A program made the translations under genes and the position numbers. This document shows positions 9,205 through 17,243 of a DNA stretch of 64,000 nt, piece by piece. The notes under the pieces are model-generated. The model was not told the DNA's origin and made no database searches. It saw only the letters and a program-made list of their open reading frames with translations. The DNA lies in NCBI GenBank assembly GCA_026003235.1, contig BPGW01000005.1, positions 1 through 64,000 of the forward strand, in the 5' to 3' direction. The first letter of the stretch is position 1, and each line of letters opens with the position of its first letter. The stretch comes from Bacteroidia bacterium. Its GTDB lineage: Bacteria > Bacteroidota > Bacteroidia > SpSt-205.

Positions 9205-10167
9205 ATGCGTAACAGAACGAACGTAAACTCGGTCGCCCGTGCATCTAGCCGGGCAAGATTTGAGCAGAAGTATGCAGGCACGAGCAGAAAGTCCGACAAA
9301 GAACACAAAAGTCAGCATCTTATGATGCCCAAACCCAAGATGTCAAAAGACGACTTTCTCGACTTGGTCAAAAGCAATGACCCGACTCACAGACAAAAGG
9401 TCAAAGGCTATCTGCAGAGTGATGACCCTGTGTTTTTGGGCCTATTCGCTGAGGTACTACTGAAAGAACTGCAGGGCTACTGCTTAAGTGAGCTGAAGAA
9501 AAGCTATCCTGGCCTTTCCAAAAAACGCCTTATGGATGAAAGTGAAGAGATTGCGCGCGAATTCCTTAGGAAGTACAACAGAATAAAGACTGGGTACGAT
9601 CCTACCAAAGCATCCTTGTATAGCTACCTAATCGGCTGCGTAAAAAATCAATGGGCAGACTTTTTCCGCAGCGGACAGGGTGATCACATGTACTATTGCA
9701 TCTCAGCCTCTTACCTTTATGAAAAACAGGCATCCAACGACTCTGATGAGTCCTATCTTGAGTTCCTCGATAAAAACTCCTTCAACAATGACCCAGAGGA
9801 GCTGAATAAGAAAATCGAGTCCATAGACGACCAAGGCCTGGAAGTGCTTGGCCACATGAAAAAGCTCTTTGACGGGTGGACAGAGGAGAAGAAGTACGCT
9901 TTCTCTGTGATGATTTCATCCGATCACGGTGATAAAGGTAAGGGCTATAAGGATGCTGTCAATATTTTCAACGGGGGCAAGGAAGGGACCTACCGAAGTT
10001 TAGCCAGCAGAGCATCCAAAGAAATTGAGAAATACCTCAAGCAGTACGTGGAGAAAAGGGGGCTCAACCGAAACCAAGTCGAGCCAGCAGTGCGTAGTTT
10101 TTTCCAGTATGTGAGGGGCTACTATAATGATCGCTACGCTATGCAGCGATGGGGGGCGCATAGGTAA
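9205..10167 (+). CDS. Sigma-70-like transcription factor between ARPP-1 genes
   Basis: A 320-residue protein. Residues about 80-155 look like sigma region 2 (EEIAREFLRKYNRIKTGYDP, then SLYSYLIGCVKNQWADFFR). Residues about 250-290 look like the region 4 helix-turn-helix (YKDAVNIFNGGKEGTYRSLA followed by SRASKEIEKYLKQ). Sigma factors of this type direct RNA polymerase to a small regulon. The insert between regions is longer and more acidic than in usual ECF factors. Base composition is clearly more A/T-rich than the neighbours, with many AAA/AAG and GAT codons, suggesting transfer. Starts at 9322 or 9340 (Met 40, Met 46) are possible because residues 1-39 are unstructured and basic. No anti-sigma gene is adjacent. 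The sigma call is by pattern. Confidence 0.6.
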   Translation: MRNRTNVNSVARASSRARFEQKYAGTSRKSDKEHKSQHLMMPKPKMSKDDFLDLVKSNDPTHRQKVKGYLQSDDPVFLGLFAEVLLKELQGYCLSELKKSYPGLSKKRLMDESEEIAREFLRKYNRIKTGYDPTKASLYSYLIGCVKNQWADFFRSGQGDHMYYCISASYLYEKQASNDSDESYLEFLDKNSFNNDPEELNKKIESIDDQGLEVLGHMKKLFDGWTEEKKYAFSVMISSDHGDKGKGYKDAVNIFNGGKEGTYRSLASRASKEIEKYLKQYVEKRGLNRNQVEPAVRSFFQYVRGYYNDRYAMQRWGAHR

Positions 10168-10176
10168 GCCGAAGGC

Positions 10177-10242
10177 GGGAGTGGGAGCTTTCAGGCCATC
10201 CGGTTGTGAAAGGGCAAGGAGGGGTAGAGAGCTCCCACTCCC
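10177..10242. repeat. 13-bp inverted repeat with 40-base spacer
   Basis: GGGAGTGGGAGCT at 10177-10189 is the exact reverse complement of 10230-10242. It spans the space between the sigma-like gene and ARPP-1 copy 2 and covers the upstream GTG (10206) of that frame. It may be a long-loop hairpin or an operator pair. It argues for the downstream ATG at 10287 as the real start. Confidence 0.6.
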
Positions 10243-10286
10243 CTAAAGAAGCTCAAAGAGAAAGAGCCAAACCAACAAAAAGTTTT

Positions 10287-11363
10287 ATGTCCAGCATCCA
10301 GGATCATAAGTTTAGGGTGCGCATGTGTGTGCACCCAGCCGTTGAACCGCAAAGGGCCCAGTCTCTTACGGTGATTCCTCTGGCCGCGGAAGCGGAGGCC
10401 CAAGTGGCCTTGCCAGCATTCCTATCTGCTCGGGATGCCCTCACGCAACAGAATCTACGCATCCGAGAAACCCAGACCCAGTCTTACTTAGAAGTGGAAG
10501 TGGTGGGAGACCTTCCTGTGCTCCTGCCTATGCATGAGGTGCTGGTAGGAGGCATCCAAAATCGGTTGCCTGTCTATCCCCTTCTCTTGGAGCAAGGTCG
10601 TTCAAATCTACCCGTATTTTGTGTAGAAAAGAATAGGTGCACGGGAGAGCCTGAAGGAACTTTTCAATTCGCTGCTTATGCCTTGCCCTTACCTGTACGA
10701 AGGCTACTTTTCAAGGCATTCATGCCAAAGCTTCAGACTTTCACCCGTCAGCGCCCGAACTATGCGTTAGGCGTACTGTTAGCCCAACAGAGAGCCCTAA
10801 CAGGCGATTCTGGTGGGGTGATTATTGAGCCGGCCTTCTATTCGGAGAAGGTAGAGAAGAGGGCGCTTGGCAAGCCGCCCTCTCAAGAAGAGGTTTGGGC
10901 TGGCGTAGCGCAGGCCCTCAGGGCCCAAGGCTCAGATAGTCCCACCGAGGATGTAACCGCTTTCTATGCGCAAAAGGCCGATGCGGTAGAGGCGGGACTG
11001 GCTTCCCTTCCTCGGGCAGAAGGGCAATCAGGCGTAGCGGTGTTTGTCCATGGGCGCTTGCGGGGCATAGAATGGTGTGCCGCTCCTCAAGTATGGGCTT
11101 CGTGTCATCGGCCCCTTTTGGCCAGTTACCTGTTGGATGAAGGGGAGGTGGGGCTGAACGCGGAGCTGGTTGGGCAGCTGGAGACCTTCCTGGCCCAGGT
11201 ACAAAAGGTTGCACACGAAGCTCCTCCCCTTTCTCTGCCCGCGGACCTTCCATATAAAGGTACTTGCCGATTCTTTCGACTTGAGGTAAAGAACGGCGTA
11301 TTAGGGGGGTACCTGCTGGAGTCGGAAGGGCAGCCATACTTTTTGTCTGCGCTGGCTGTATAA
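10287..11363 (+). CDS. ARPP-1 family protein, copy 2 (intact)
   Basis: A 358-residue protein from ATG 10287. A longer GTG start at 10206 would run through an inverted repeat and adds a poorly conserved leader. It is homologous to the copy at 7460-8732: LPMHEVLVGGIQNRLP, NLPVFCVEKNRC, then GVAVFVHGRLRGIEW and PQVWASCHRPLLASYL. These are the conserved ARPP-1 blocks. There is no signal peptide or membrane segment, so it is cytosolic. The two copies are clearly diverged in the linker between the halves. Together with the sigma-like gene they form a four-gene-size accessory island between acnA and nth. Biochemical role unknown. Confidence 0.75.
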   Translation: MSSIQDHKFRVRMCVHPAVEPQRAQSLTVIPLAAEAEAQVALPAFLSARDALTQQNLRIRETQTQSYLEVEVVGDLPVLLPMHEVLVGGIQNRLPVYPLLLEQGRSNLPVFCVEKNRCTGEPEGTFQFAAYALPLPVRRLLFKAFMPKLQTFTRQRPNYALGVLLAQQRALTGDSGGVIIEPAFYSEKVEKRALGKPPSQEEVWAGVAQALRAQGSDSPTEDVTAFYAQKADAVEAGLASLPRAEGQSGVAVFVHGRLRGIEWCAAPQVWASCHRPLLASYLLDEGEVGLNAELVGQLETFLAQVQKVAHEAPPLSLPADLPYKGTCRFFRLEVKNGVLGGYLLESEGQPYFLSALAV

Positions 11364-11402
11364 GGGGTGGAGGCGTGAAGGGTTTTTTGCGACCTTCGCG
11401 GT

Positions 11403-12068
11403 ATGGGGCTCACCCCGGCCGAAAAGGTCGCCCGCATCTTGCCAGTCTTGGAGGCGCGTTACGGGGCCGTCACCACCGAGCTGCACTACCAGAACCCCTA
11501 CCAGCTTACCGTGGCCGTGGTTCTATCAGCCCAGTGTACAGATGTGAGGGTCAACCAAACGACACCAGCTTTTTTTGAGCGGTTTCCGGATTTCACTTCG
11601 TTGGCTTCTGCCACGGCTGAAGAGGTGCTGCCTTTTATTAAAAGCATCTCTTACCCCAATAGCAAAGCCAAGCGTTTGGTAGAGTTGGCTCGGACGGTGG
11701 TGGAGCGGTACGGGGGTGAGCTGCCTAAAGATCCGCAGGAGCTTCAGAAGCTTCCTGGCATTGGTCGCAAGAGCGCGAATGTGATCGCCTCTGTCTTGTG
11801 GGAAGCGCCTGTGATTGCGGTGGATACGCATGTGTTTCGGGTCAGTCGTCGGCTGGGGCTGGCAAGAGGCCGCACCCCAGAAAAAGTTGAGGAGGAGCTG
11901 TCCGCCGTCATCCCACCGGCTTATCTGGGGCGGGCGCATCACTGGCTTATTCTCTTTGGGCGGTATCATTGTACGGCCCGTCGGCCCCGATGCGACCTCT
12001 GTCCGTTTACCGACTTGTGCGAGGCTTATCAGCAAGGGGCCCTTAGGCGAGCCCAGTCCAGCGGCTAA
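11403..12068 (+). CDS. nth: Endonuclease III
   Basis: A 221-residue bifunctional DNA glycosylase/AP lyase that removes oxidised pyrimidines. The helix-hairpin-helix LPGIGRKSANV (117-127) carries the catalytic Lys123, and AVDTHVFRV carries Asp141. The [4Fe-4S] ligands C190, C197, C200 and C206 have the classical C-x6-C-x2-C-x5-C spacing. All key residues are present. It is followed at once by apt, whose -7 box overlaps the nth stop. Confidence 0.96.
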   Translation: MGLTPAEKVARILPVLEARYGAVTTELHYQNPYQLTVAVVLSAQCTDVRVNQTTPAFFERFPDFTSLASATAEEVLPFIKSISYPNSKAKRLVELARTVVERYGGELPKDPQELQKLPGIGRKSANVIASVLWEAPVIAVDTHVFRVSRRLGLARGRTPEKVEEELSAVIPPAYLGRAHHWLILFGRYHCTARRPRCDLCPFTDLCEAYQQGALRRAQSSG

Positions 12069-12073
12069 CTTTG
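12066..12073 (+). promoter_or_regulatory. -7 box (TAACTTTG) for apt
   Basis: A perfect TAnnTTTG whose first three bases are the nth stop codon; it ends 4 bases before the apt ATG. Confidence 0.65.
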
Positions 12074-12077
12074 CGCC

Positions 12078-12614
12078 ATGCTCCTGGAAAAAGAGCTGCG
12101 CGAGGCAATCCGAGAAATTCCTGACTTTCCCCAGAAAGGCGTTCTCTTCAAGGATATTACGCCGCTTTTTTTGCGTCCCCGTTTGGTTGAACGGTGTGTG
12201 GAAGAGCTTTCGCGTCACTTCCGCGTGCGGGATGTAAGCAAAGTCGTAGGCATTGAGAGTCGGGGTTTTTTGCTGGGGCCGATGATTGCGCAGCAGCTTG
12301 GGGCGGGTTTCGCCATCGTCCGCAAAAAAGGCAAGCTTCCGGAAATCGCTGCCAGCGTTTCGTACGAGCTGGAATACGGTTCGGCCACCATTGAGATGGC
12401 CAAGGACGCCGTCCAGCCAGGGGATAAGGTGCTTATTCATGACGACCTTTTGGCGACGGGGGGTACGGCGGCTGCCACGGCCCGGTTGGTACAACAGATC
12501 GGGGCGCAAGTGGTGGGGTTTGCCTTCCTGATTGTGCTGGAAGAGCTGGGAGGACGAAAAGCGCTTGAACCCTTTGGCGCGCCTATTGTGACGATTTTGT
12601 CGTACCCTCGGTGA
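12078..12614 (+). CDS. apt: Adenine phosphoribosyltransferase
   Basis: A 178-residue enzyme converting adenine and PRPP to AMP (purine salvage). The APT signature FPQKGVLFKDITPL is at 17-30, and the PRPP-binding loop IHDDLLATGGTAAATA is at 120-135. Length and residues are normal. Its TGA overlaps the GTG of the GNAT gene (GTGA), so the two are translationally coupled. Confidence 0.96.
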   Translation: MLLEKELREAIREIPDFPQKGVLFKDITPLFLRPRLVERCVEELSRHFRVRDVSKVVGIESRGFLLGPMIAQQLGAGFAIVRKKGKLPEIAASVSYELEYGSATIEMAKDAVQPGDKVLIHDDLLATGGTAAATARLVQQIGAQVVGFAFLIVLEELGGRKALEPFGAPIVTILSYPR

Positions 12615-13081
12615 AGGTGACGGTAGCCATTGTAGGGGCGAAAAGGGTCCTTCCGTTGCGGTGGGAGGTTTTGCGCCCGGGCCTCCCACCAGAGGCTGCT
12701 CAGTTTGAAGGGGACGAAGACCTGACAACTTGGCATTTTGCGGCCTTTTCACCTCAAAACCAGGTGGTGGGGGTGGCGTCGTATTTTCTGGCTCCTTTTC
12801 CTTGGCATGCGGTGCGTCGGCCTTATCGTTTACGGGGCATGGCTACCCATCCTGCCTACCAGCGCAGGGCTGGGGTGGGCCGCCAGCTGCTGACGCAGAG
12901 TTTAGCCTTCCTGCAAAGGCAAGGGGTGGATGGGGTGTGGTGCTATGCCCGACTGGAGGCGGTGCCCTTTTACCAGAAGATGGGTTTTACCTGGGTAGAG
13001 GAGGCCGGTTTGGTGGACCTTCCTGGGGTCGGTCCTCATCGGGTAGGGTACCTCATTCTCTCGCAAAGGGTGCAGCCGTGA
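12611..13081 (+). CDS. GNAT family N-acetyltransferase
   Basis: A 156-residue acetyl-CoA-dependent N-acyltransferase. The acetyl-CoA-binding segment is LRGMATHPAYQRRAGVGRQL at about 75-95, followed by VPFYQKMGF, the typical strand 5 and helix of the fold. The substrate cannot be predicted. It is translated with apt and ends convergently inside the tsaD 3' end (29-base overlap). Confidence 0.88.
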   Translation: MKVTVAIVGAKRVLPLRWEVLRPGLPPEAAQFEGDEDLTTWHFAAFSPQNQVVGVASYFLAPFPWHAVRRPYRLRGMATHPAYQRRAGVGRQLLTQSLAFLQRQGVDGVWCYARLEAVPFYQKMGFTWVEEAGLVDLPGVGPHRVGYLILSQRVQP

Positions 13082-14024
13082 GAGGCGTATAGTGGCCGGT
13101 TAGGTACCGATGCCAGGCTGCCACCGCTATCATGGCGGCGTTATCCATGCAGTATGGCAAGGGGGCCAGGTACAGATCCAACCCAGCTTCGGCTGCGGCT
13201 TGGGTCAGAAGCTGGCGCAGGTACTGGTTAGCGGCTACCCCCCCAACCAGCCCTATGCGGGGAATTCGGTGGGCTTGAGCGGCCTGTATGAGCTTCTGCA
13301 CCAGGTAAGTGAAGACCGTGTGCTGCCAGCTTGCGCACAGGTCTTCGGTAGGAAGGTCCATGTGGCGCTGTCGGGCATGGATGAAAGCCGTCTTAAGGCC
13401 GCTGAAGCTAAAATCCCAAGGGCGGGCGGTGCGTGGCATGGGGAACGAAACCGCCGAAGGAAGGCCTTTTTCGGCAAGCTTTTCAATTTCTGGGCCGCCG
13501 GGGTAGGGAAGCCCCAGAAACGCCGCCACCTTGTCAAAGGCCTCGCCTACGGCATCGTCCTGCGTTTGGCCGAGGAGTTCCATCTCCAGGGGGTGAGCCA
13601 CGCGAAAAAGGTGGGTGTGCCCTCCCGTAGCCACAAGCACCAGGAGGGGATAGACTACCGGCTTTTCCCCCAGTTCCAGAGAGGCGACGTGGGCTTGGAG
13701 GTGATGCACACCTATGAAGGGGAGCCCTTGCGCAGCGGCCAGCGCCCGAGCAAAGGTAAAGCCGATTAGAAGAGATCCTATGAGGCCGGGTCCTTGCGCC
13801 GCTGCCACAACCTGGAGGTCTTTCCAGGTCAGGTGAGTTTTCTCAAGCACCTGGAGTACGGCCAGCGGCAGGCGAACCTCATGCTCGCGGGAGGCCCATT
13901 CGGGAATGACGCCTCCGTAAGAGGCGTGTATAGACTGGCGATAGACTACTTCGGCTACGATGTGCTGCCCATCAAATAGGGCCACCGCTGTGTCGTCGCA
14001 AGAAGTCTCTATGGCAAGCAGCAC
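13053..14024 (-). CDS. tsaD: tRNA N6-adenosine threonylcarbamoyltransferase
   Basis: A 323-residue member of the TsaD/Kae1 family that transfers threonylcarbamoyl to A37 of ANN-decoding tRNAs with TsaB and TsaE. MLLAIETSCDDTAVAL at the N-terminus, the metal ligands H108 and H112 (HHLQAH), ATGGHTHL, and the C-terminal YCMDNAAMIA Asp are all present. The GTG start lies directly after the rpsU stop (zero gap), so the two share a transcript. Confidence 0.96.
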   Translation of the reverse strand: MLLAIETSCDDTAVALFDGQHIVAEVVYRQSIHASYGGVIPEWASREHEVRLPLAVLQVLEKTHLTWKDLQVVAAAQGPGLIGSLLIGFTFARALAAAQGLPFIGVHHLQAHVASLELGEKPVVYPLLVLVATGGHTHLFRVAHPLEMELLGQTQDDAVGEAFDKVAAFLGLPYPGGPEIEKLAEKGLPSAVSFPMPRTARPWDFSFSGLKTAFIHARQRHMDLPTEDLCASWQHTVFTYLVQKLIQAAQAHRIPRIGLVGGVAANQYLRQLLTQAAAEAGLDLYLAPLPYCMDNAAMIAVAAWHRYLTGHYTPLTAAPFARE

Positions 14025-14222
14025 TCAGGTCGTTTCCTGCTGCTGGAGGAGCTTCTGGCGGTAGGCGGCGCGCTTGATCTGCTCGCGCCGTTGTACGGAC
14101 TTAGGGGTATGGTGTAGGCGCTTGCGCACTTCCCGAGCGATGCCCAGCCGATCGAATTTGCGCTTGTAGCGGCGCAGCATCTTCTCCAGGTTCTCGCCCT
14201 CTTGTGGCTCTATCACGATCAT
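14025..14222 (-). CDS. rpsU: 30S ribosomal protein bS21
   Basis: A 65-residue basic protein, MIVIEPQEGENLEKMLRRYK and on through KRKFDRLG and VRKRLHHTPKS. bS21 is a small-subunit protein involved in start-site recognition. The ATG at 14222 is chosen because a longer TTG start at 14231 would lie inside the TATCTTTG promoter box. In Bacteroidota bS21 is thought to help sequester the anti-Shine-Dalgarno sequence, which fits the lack of SD motifs in this window. Operon rpsU-tsaD. Confidence 0.95.
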   Translation of the reverse strand: MIVIEPQEGENLEKMLRRYKRKFDRLGIAREVRKRLHHTPKSVQRREQIKRAAYRQKLLQQQETT

Positions 14223-14228
14223 GGGGCG

Positions 14229-14236
14229 CAAAGATA
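14229..14236 (-). promoter_or_regulatory. -7 box (TATCTTTG) for rpsU-tsaD
   Basis: A perfect match on the minus strand, ending 6 bases before the rpsU ATG. It rules out the upstream TTG as start codon. Confidence 0.7.
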
Positions 14237-14288
14237 GGACCTTTGTGCGACAAAGGAAGCCGGTGTGGGCTGTTGGGGGAAAAGTGTT

Positions 14289-14296
14289 ATCTTTGT
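14289..14296 (+). promoter_or_regulatory. -7 box (TATCTTTG) for tmRNA
   Basis: A perfect match ending 8 bases before the predicted mature tmRNA 5' end at 14305. It calibrates the box-to-transcript-start distance (at most 8 bases) for the other genes in the window. Confidence 0.75.
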
Positions 14297-14304
14297 GGAG
14301 CTTG

Positions 14305-14650
14305 GGGGTGACCGGATTTGACAGCTAAGGGAATGGGCAGGCGCATGCGGGGTTCGCTGTCCTCCCCTCAAAAGGGCAGCCGCACAAGAAGTGCCGAAAC
14401 TTCTTACGCGCTCGCTGCCTGATTAGTCAGGCGGCAGGCGGAGGGGAAGCCCCGCCCGAGGCTGAACCTCTCGCCTGGGTCGTATCGGGCTTGAGGCTGA
14501 GGGGGCCCGACTCAGCCTGACCTCGTAGGGTCTGAGGAAGCCTTGTCCTGGGCCGTTGCAGGCTGGCTTCCGAGAGGCTTCAACGGCTAAGCATGTAGGG
14601 CCTGCTCAGGGACCTTAGACTGGACGCGGGTTCGACTCCCGCCACCTCCA
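14305..14650 (+). ncRNA. ssrA: Transfer-messenger RNA (tmRNA)
   Basis: Rescues stalled ribosomes by adding a degradation tag. The 5' end GGGGGTGACCGG and the 3' end, with T-loop GGTTCGACTCC and CACCTCC plus discriminator A at 14650, pair as a seven-base acceptor stem (one G-U). The tag frame resumes at GCC 14393 and reads AETSYALAA before TGA 14420-14422; the YALAA ending is typical of Bacteroidota tags. The 3' CCA is not encoded, since A14650 is followed by CGG. Length is about 346 bases, one piece, not permuted. Confidence 0.95.
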
Positions 14651-14652
14651 CG

Positions 14653-15423
14653 GTGCGCCGGGTAGCCTGGGTGGCTGGCTGGGTGGGTTGGCTTGTCCTT
14701 GTGGGGGTGGGCTACGGGCTGCCTTTGCAAGGGCCTGCGCCGCTGTGCCCTGCCGGAAAGTCAGAAGCTTGGTTGGGGACCGACCCCTTGGGCCGACGAA
14801 TAGAAGTGCGTCTGCTGCGGGGGTGGGGCCTTTCCGTAGCGGTGGGGTTGGCCTCAGCGGGCACTGCCCTTTGTTTGGGTGTGCTTATAGGCTTGTGGAG
14901 CGGCACCCGGCCGGGCATGGTAGATGCCCTTCTCACCATGCTTTTGCAGGCGATATGGGTGGTGCCGGCGCTGTTGTGGGCGGCCGTGCTGGCCTTCCTG
15001 TTTGGGCGGGGTTTTCTGGCGCTGGTGGGGGCTATCGGACTCAGCACTTGGACGGAAACCGCTCGCCTCGTGCGCATAGAGGTGCGACGCTTGTGGCGGG
15101 AGCCCTTTATGGAAGCGGCTAAGGCGCTGGGGTTGTCCCACGCTCGGCTACTCTGGCGGCATCTTCTGCCTAACCTGGGGCCGCTCCTGCGGGTGCAGTT
15201 TCTGCAGGTTTTCGCCACGGCGGTGATTATTGAGGCGGGCTTGGGTTTTGTGGGGTTGGGGCTGCCGCCCCCCCAGGTCAGTTTAGGCTCGCTTCTGCTG
15301 GAAGCGATGGGCTGGCTTACCATTCCGCAAGGGCAGTGGCAGGGCATTTTAGCCGGGCTTTGCCTGAGTGGAACGGTATTTGCCGTATATTCGCTCCTTA
15401 CGGATGAGCGCCATGCTCTCTGA
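14653..15423 (+). CDS. Peptide-type ABC transporter permease (DppC/OppC family)
   Basis: A 256-residue inner-membrane protein with about six membrane segments. The N-terminal LGTDPLGRRIEVRLLRG is typical of OppC/DppC, and the EAA loop EAAKALGLSHARLLWRHLLP sits near 155-175 for docking of the ATPase. No partner permease, ATPase or binding protein is nearby, so the rest of the transporter must be elsewhere. The GTG start is only 2 bases after the tmRNA 3' end. No separate promoter is visible, so it may be transcribed as a 3' extension of the tmRNA precursor. Confidence 0.85.
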   Translation: MRRVAWVAGWVGWLVLVGVGYGLPLQGPAPLCPAGKSEAWLGTDPLGRRIEVRLLRGWGLSVAVGLASAGTALCLGVLIGLWSGTRPGMVDALLTMLLQAIWVVPALLWAAVLAFLFGRGFLALVGAIGLSTWTETARLVRIEVRRLWREPFMEAAKALGLSHARLLWRHLLPNLGPLLRVQFLQVFATAVIIEAGLGFVGLGLPPPQVSLGSLLLEAMGWLTIPQGQWQGILAGLCLSGTVFAVYSLLTDERHAL

Positions 15424-16728
15424 AGCAGGCTTTTCGGCCCAAGAACTAATCCGGCAGCTTGAGCTCAAGCGGGCCGAAGCGGAGGCCTTGCAGGAAGTGG
15501 TACGCCTCCTGGCCCCGCGGGTGCGGGACACCGCCCTGCTGGTTTCTGTAGCTTCTATTTTGCGCAGCCGCTTTGGGGTAGAGCGGCTGGCTTACATTCA
15601 CACCTTTACTCCCAATCACCAACCCCGCCTGGCGTACTTTCATAATTTTCCAAGCATTTCTCAACAGGCCATCCGAGAAGCCACCGAATACACCACCACC
15701 AGCGTGCCCCAACCTGGCAGTTTTCTGGAGCACATGGGGGTGGAGATAGTCATGCCGCTCGGTCGGTTTGTGGGGCCGACCTCTCGCATACGGGTGGTCG
15801 AGCCGCGCGCATGGTGGCTCTTAGGTCGTTTTGCCGAAACCGAAGAGGAAAAAGCCAACGACATCCTTTACCTGGAGATAATCGGGGTATCTTGGTCACC
15901 GTTTACCTGGAGAATGCCTTTTTCCAGGAGCAACAGCGCCAAGCTGAAATGCTCAAGCTCCAGCAGCAGGCTTACGAGCAGGAGATAGCCTTGGCCTCGC
16001 GTATTCAGCGGCGCATCCTCTCCTCGGCTAACCCCGCTATCCATCCCCGTTTGGAGATAGCCACCTTTCACATGCCGCACCAGGGCGTGGGGGGCGATCT
16101 GTTTGACTTTGTACGGGTAAATGACCAGCAGACGCTCTTTTATGTAGGCGATGTATCAGGTAAGGGTATTTCGGCCGCTTTGGTCATGTCTAACCTGCAG
16201 GGCCAGATACGGACGCTGGCGAACCTCGACGTGCCCCTACCTACCCTCGTAGCGCAGCTTCACAGCCGCCTTTTGCAGCTCTATGGAGACGATGAGGCCG
16301 GCTTCGTGACCCTCTTTATTGGGCTTTTGTCGGAAGCGCAGGACGGCCGTTATGAGCTGCATTACTTCAACGCAGGCCATCCTCCGCCCTTTTTGCTGCG
16401 TCGCTCGGGCCCGGTGGAAGCTCTGCCGGCGACCTTTCCGATGCTGGGCATTGCTATTCCGGGGCAGCTTGCCTTAGAGACCCAAGAACCGGTTCGGCTC
16501 TTACTTGAGCCGGGTGACGCGCTCTTTGCGTATACGGACGGGCTTATTGAGCAGCCGAATCCCCAAGGGCGGTCCCTTGACGTAGAAGCGCTGGAGCAAC
16601 GCTTGCATTCGGGCATGCCTACGTCGGCCCGAGAGTTTTTGAACGCCATTCAAGCCTTCTGGGAAGAGCATAAAGGCTCAGCCCCGCTGGAAGACGACAT
16701 TAGCTTGGTCTTATGTCGGCTGCACTGA
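15404..16728 (+). CDS. GAF-like/SpoIIE PP2C-type phosphatase, frameshifted
   Basis: The first frame (from ATG 15404; longer GTG at 15368 possible) gives MSAMLSEAGFSAQELIRQLE, a coiled region and a GAF-like sensor part up to about 15885. The second frame continues ILVTVYLENAFFQEQQRQAE, a coiled coil, then a SpoIIE PP2C domain: GVGGDLFDF, YVGDVSGKGISAALVMS, FNAGHPPPF, YTDGLIE, and LEDDISLVL at the end. The break is at GGGG 15884-15887; a fifth G would fuse the frames. Such proteins dephosphorylate anti-sigma-antagonist-like partners in stress or signalling switches. All PP2C Asp/Gly motifs are intact, so an error in the sequence is more likely than decay. It overlaps the permease end by 20 bases. 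Confidence 0.8.
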
Positions 16729-17243
16729 TTCAGAAGGCGGTAGACGCTTACGAAGCCCCCCTGGTGGGGGAAAACCTCCCTGCCTCTACCCTAAAGGGCG
16801 TACTCTCGGCTTTTCCCCTGGTGTGGGTACAATTCTTGCGGCATTTGGGCTGCATCTACTGCAAGGGGTTGGTGACAGAAATTCGGGAGTTCTTAGCCTC
16901 CTGGCCAGAACGGGCTCCGTTTCTCGTTTTCGTGCATCCCAACACCCTGGAAGAGGGGCAGCGGTTTTTTCAAACCTACTACCCAGGAGCGGTTCATATT
17001 GCCGATCCGAAGCTTCAACTGTATCGTCTTTTTCGGGTACGGCGAGCTTCGCCGCTGTCCGAACTACATCCCAAAAATCTTCTCCGCCTGCTGAGCCTTC
17101 TGAGAAGAGGCCTCGCCAACGAAAGGCCCACGGCCGATCCTTGGATTTTGCATGCGGCTTTCCTTTTCCGGCAAGGAGACCTTATTTGGAGCTATTATGC
17201 AAGAAAACTTAGCGATGTCCCAGAGTGGAAACGACTTCTTTAG
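16713..17243 (+). CDS. AhpC/TSA-like thioredoxin-fold redox protein
   Basis: A 176-residue protein. FLRHLGCIYCKGLVTEIREF gives a C47-x2-C50 redox pair at the start of a helix. FLVFVHPN and HIADPKLQLYRLF follow, the layout of the peroxiredoxin-like/SelL-related family. It probably reduces peroxides or disulfides; the partner is unknown. It overlaps the end of the SpoIIE gene by 16 bases and the Usp gene start overlaps its 3' end, so these three look like one stress-related transcript. Confidence 0.7.
   Translation: MSAALIQKAVDAYEAPLVGENLPASTLKGVLSAFPLVWVQFLRHLGCIYCKGLVTEIREFLASWPERAPFLVFVHPNTLEEGQRFFQTYYPGAVHIADPKLQLYRLFRVRRASPLSELHPKNLLRLLSLLRRGLANERPTADPWILHAAFLFRQGDLIWSYYARKLSDVPEWKRLL

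Noticed and set aside
8704-9212. Frames 8704-9195 and 8871-9212 as genes
   Set aside because: The longer one begins inside ARPP-1 copy 1 and the other has no promoter or family signal; only the sub-frame from 8860 is kept, at low confidence.
14223-14231. Upstream TTG start for rpsU
   Set aside because: The TTG is part of the TATCTTTG promoter box, so it would not be in the transcript; ATG 14222 matches the bS21 N-terminus.
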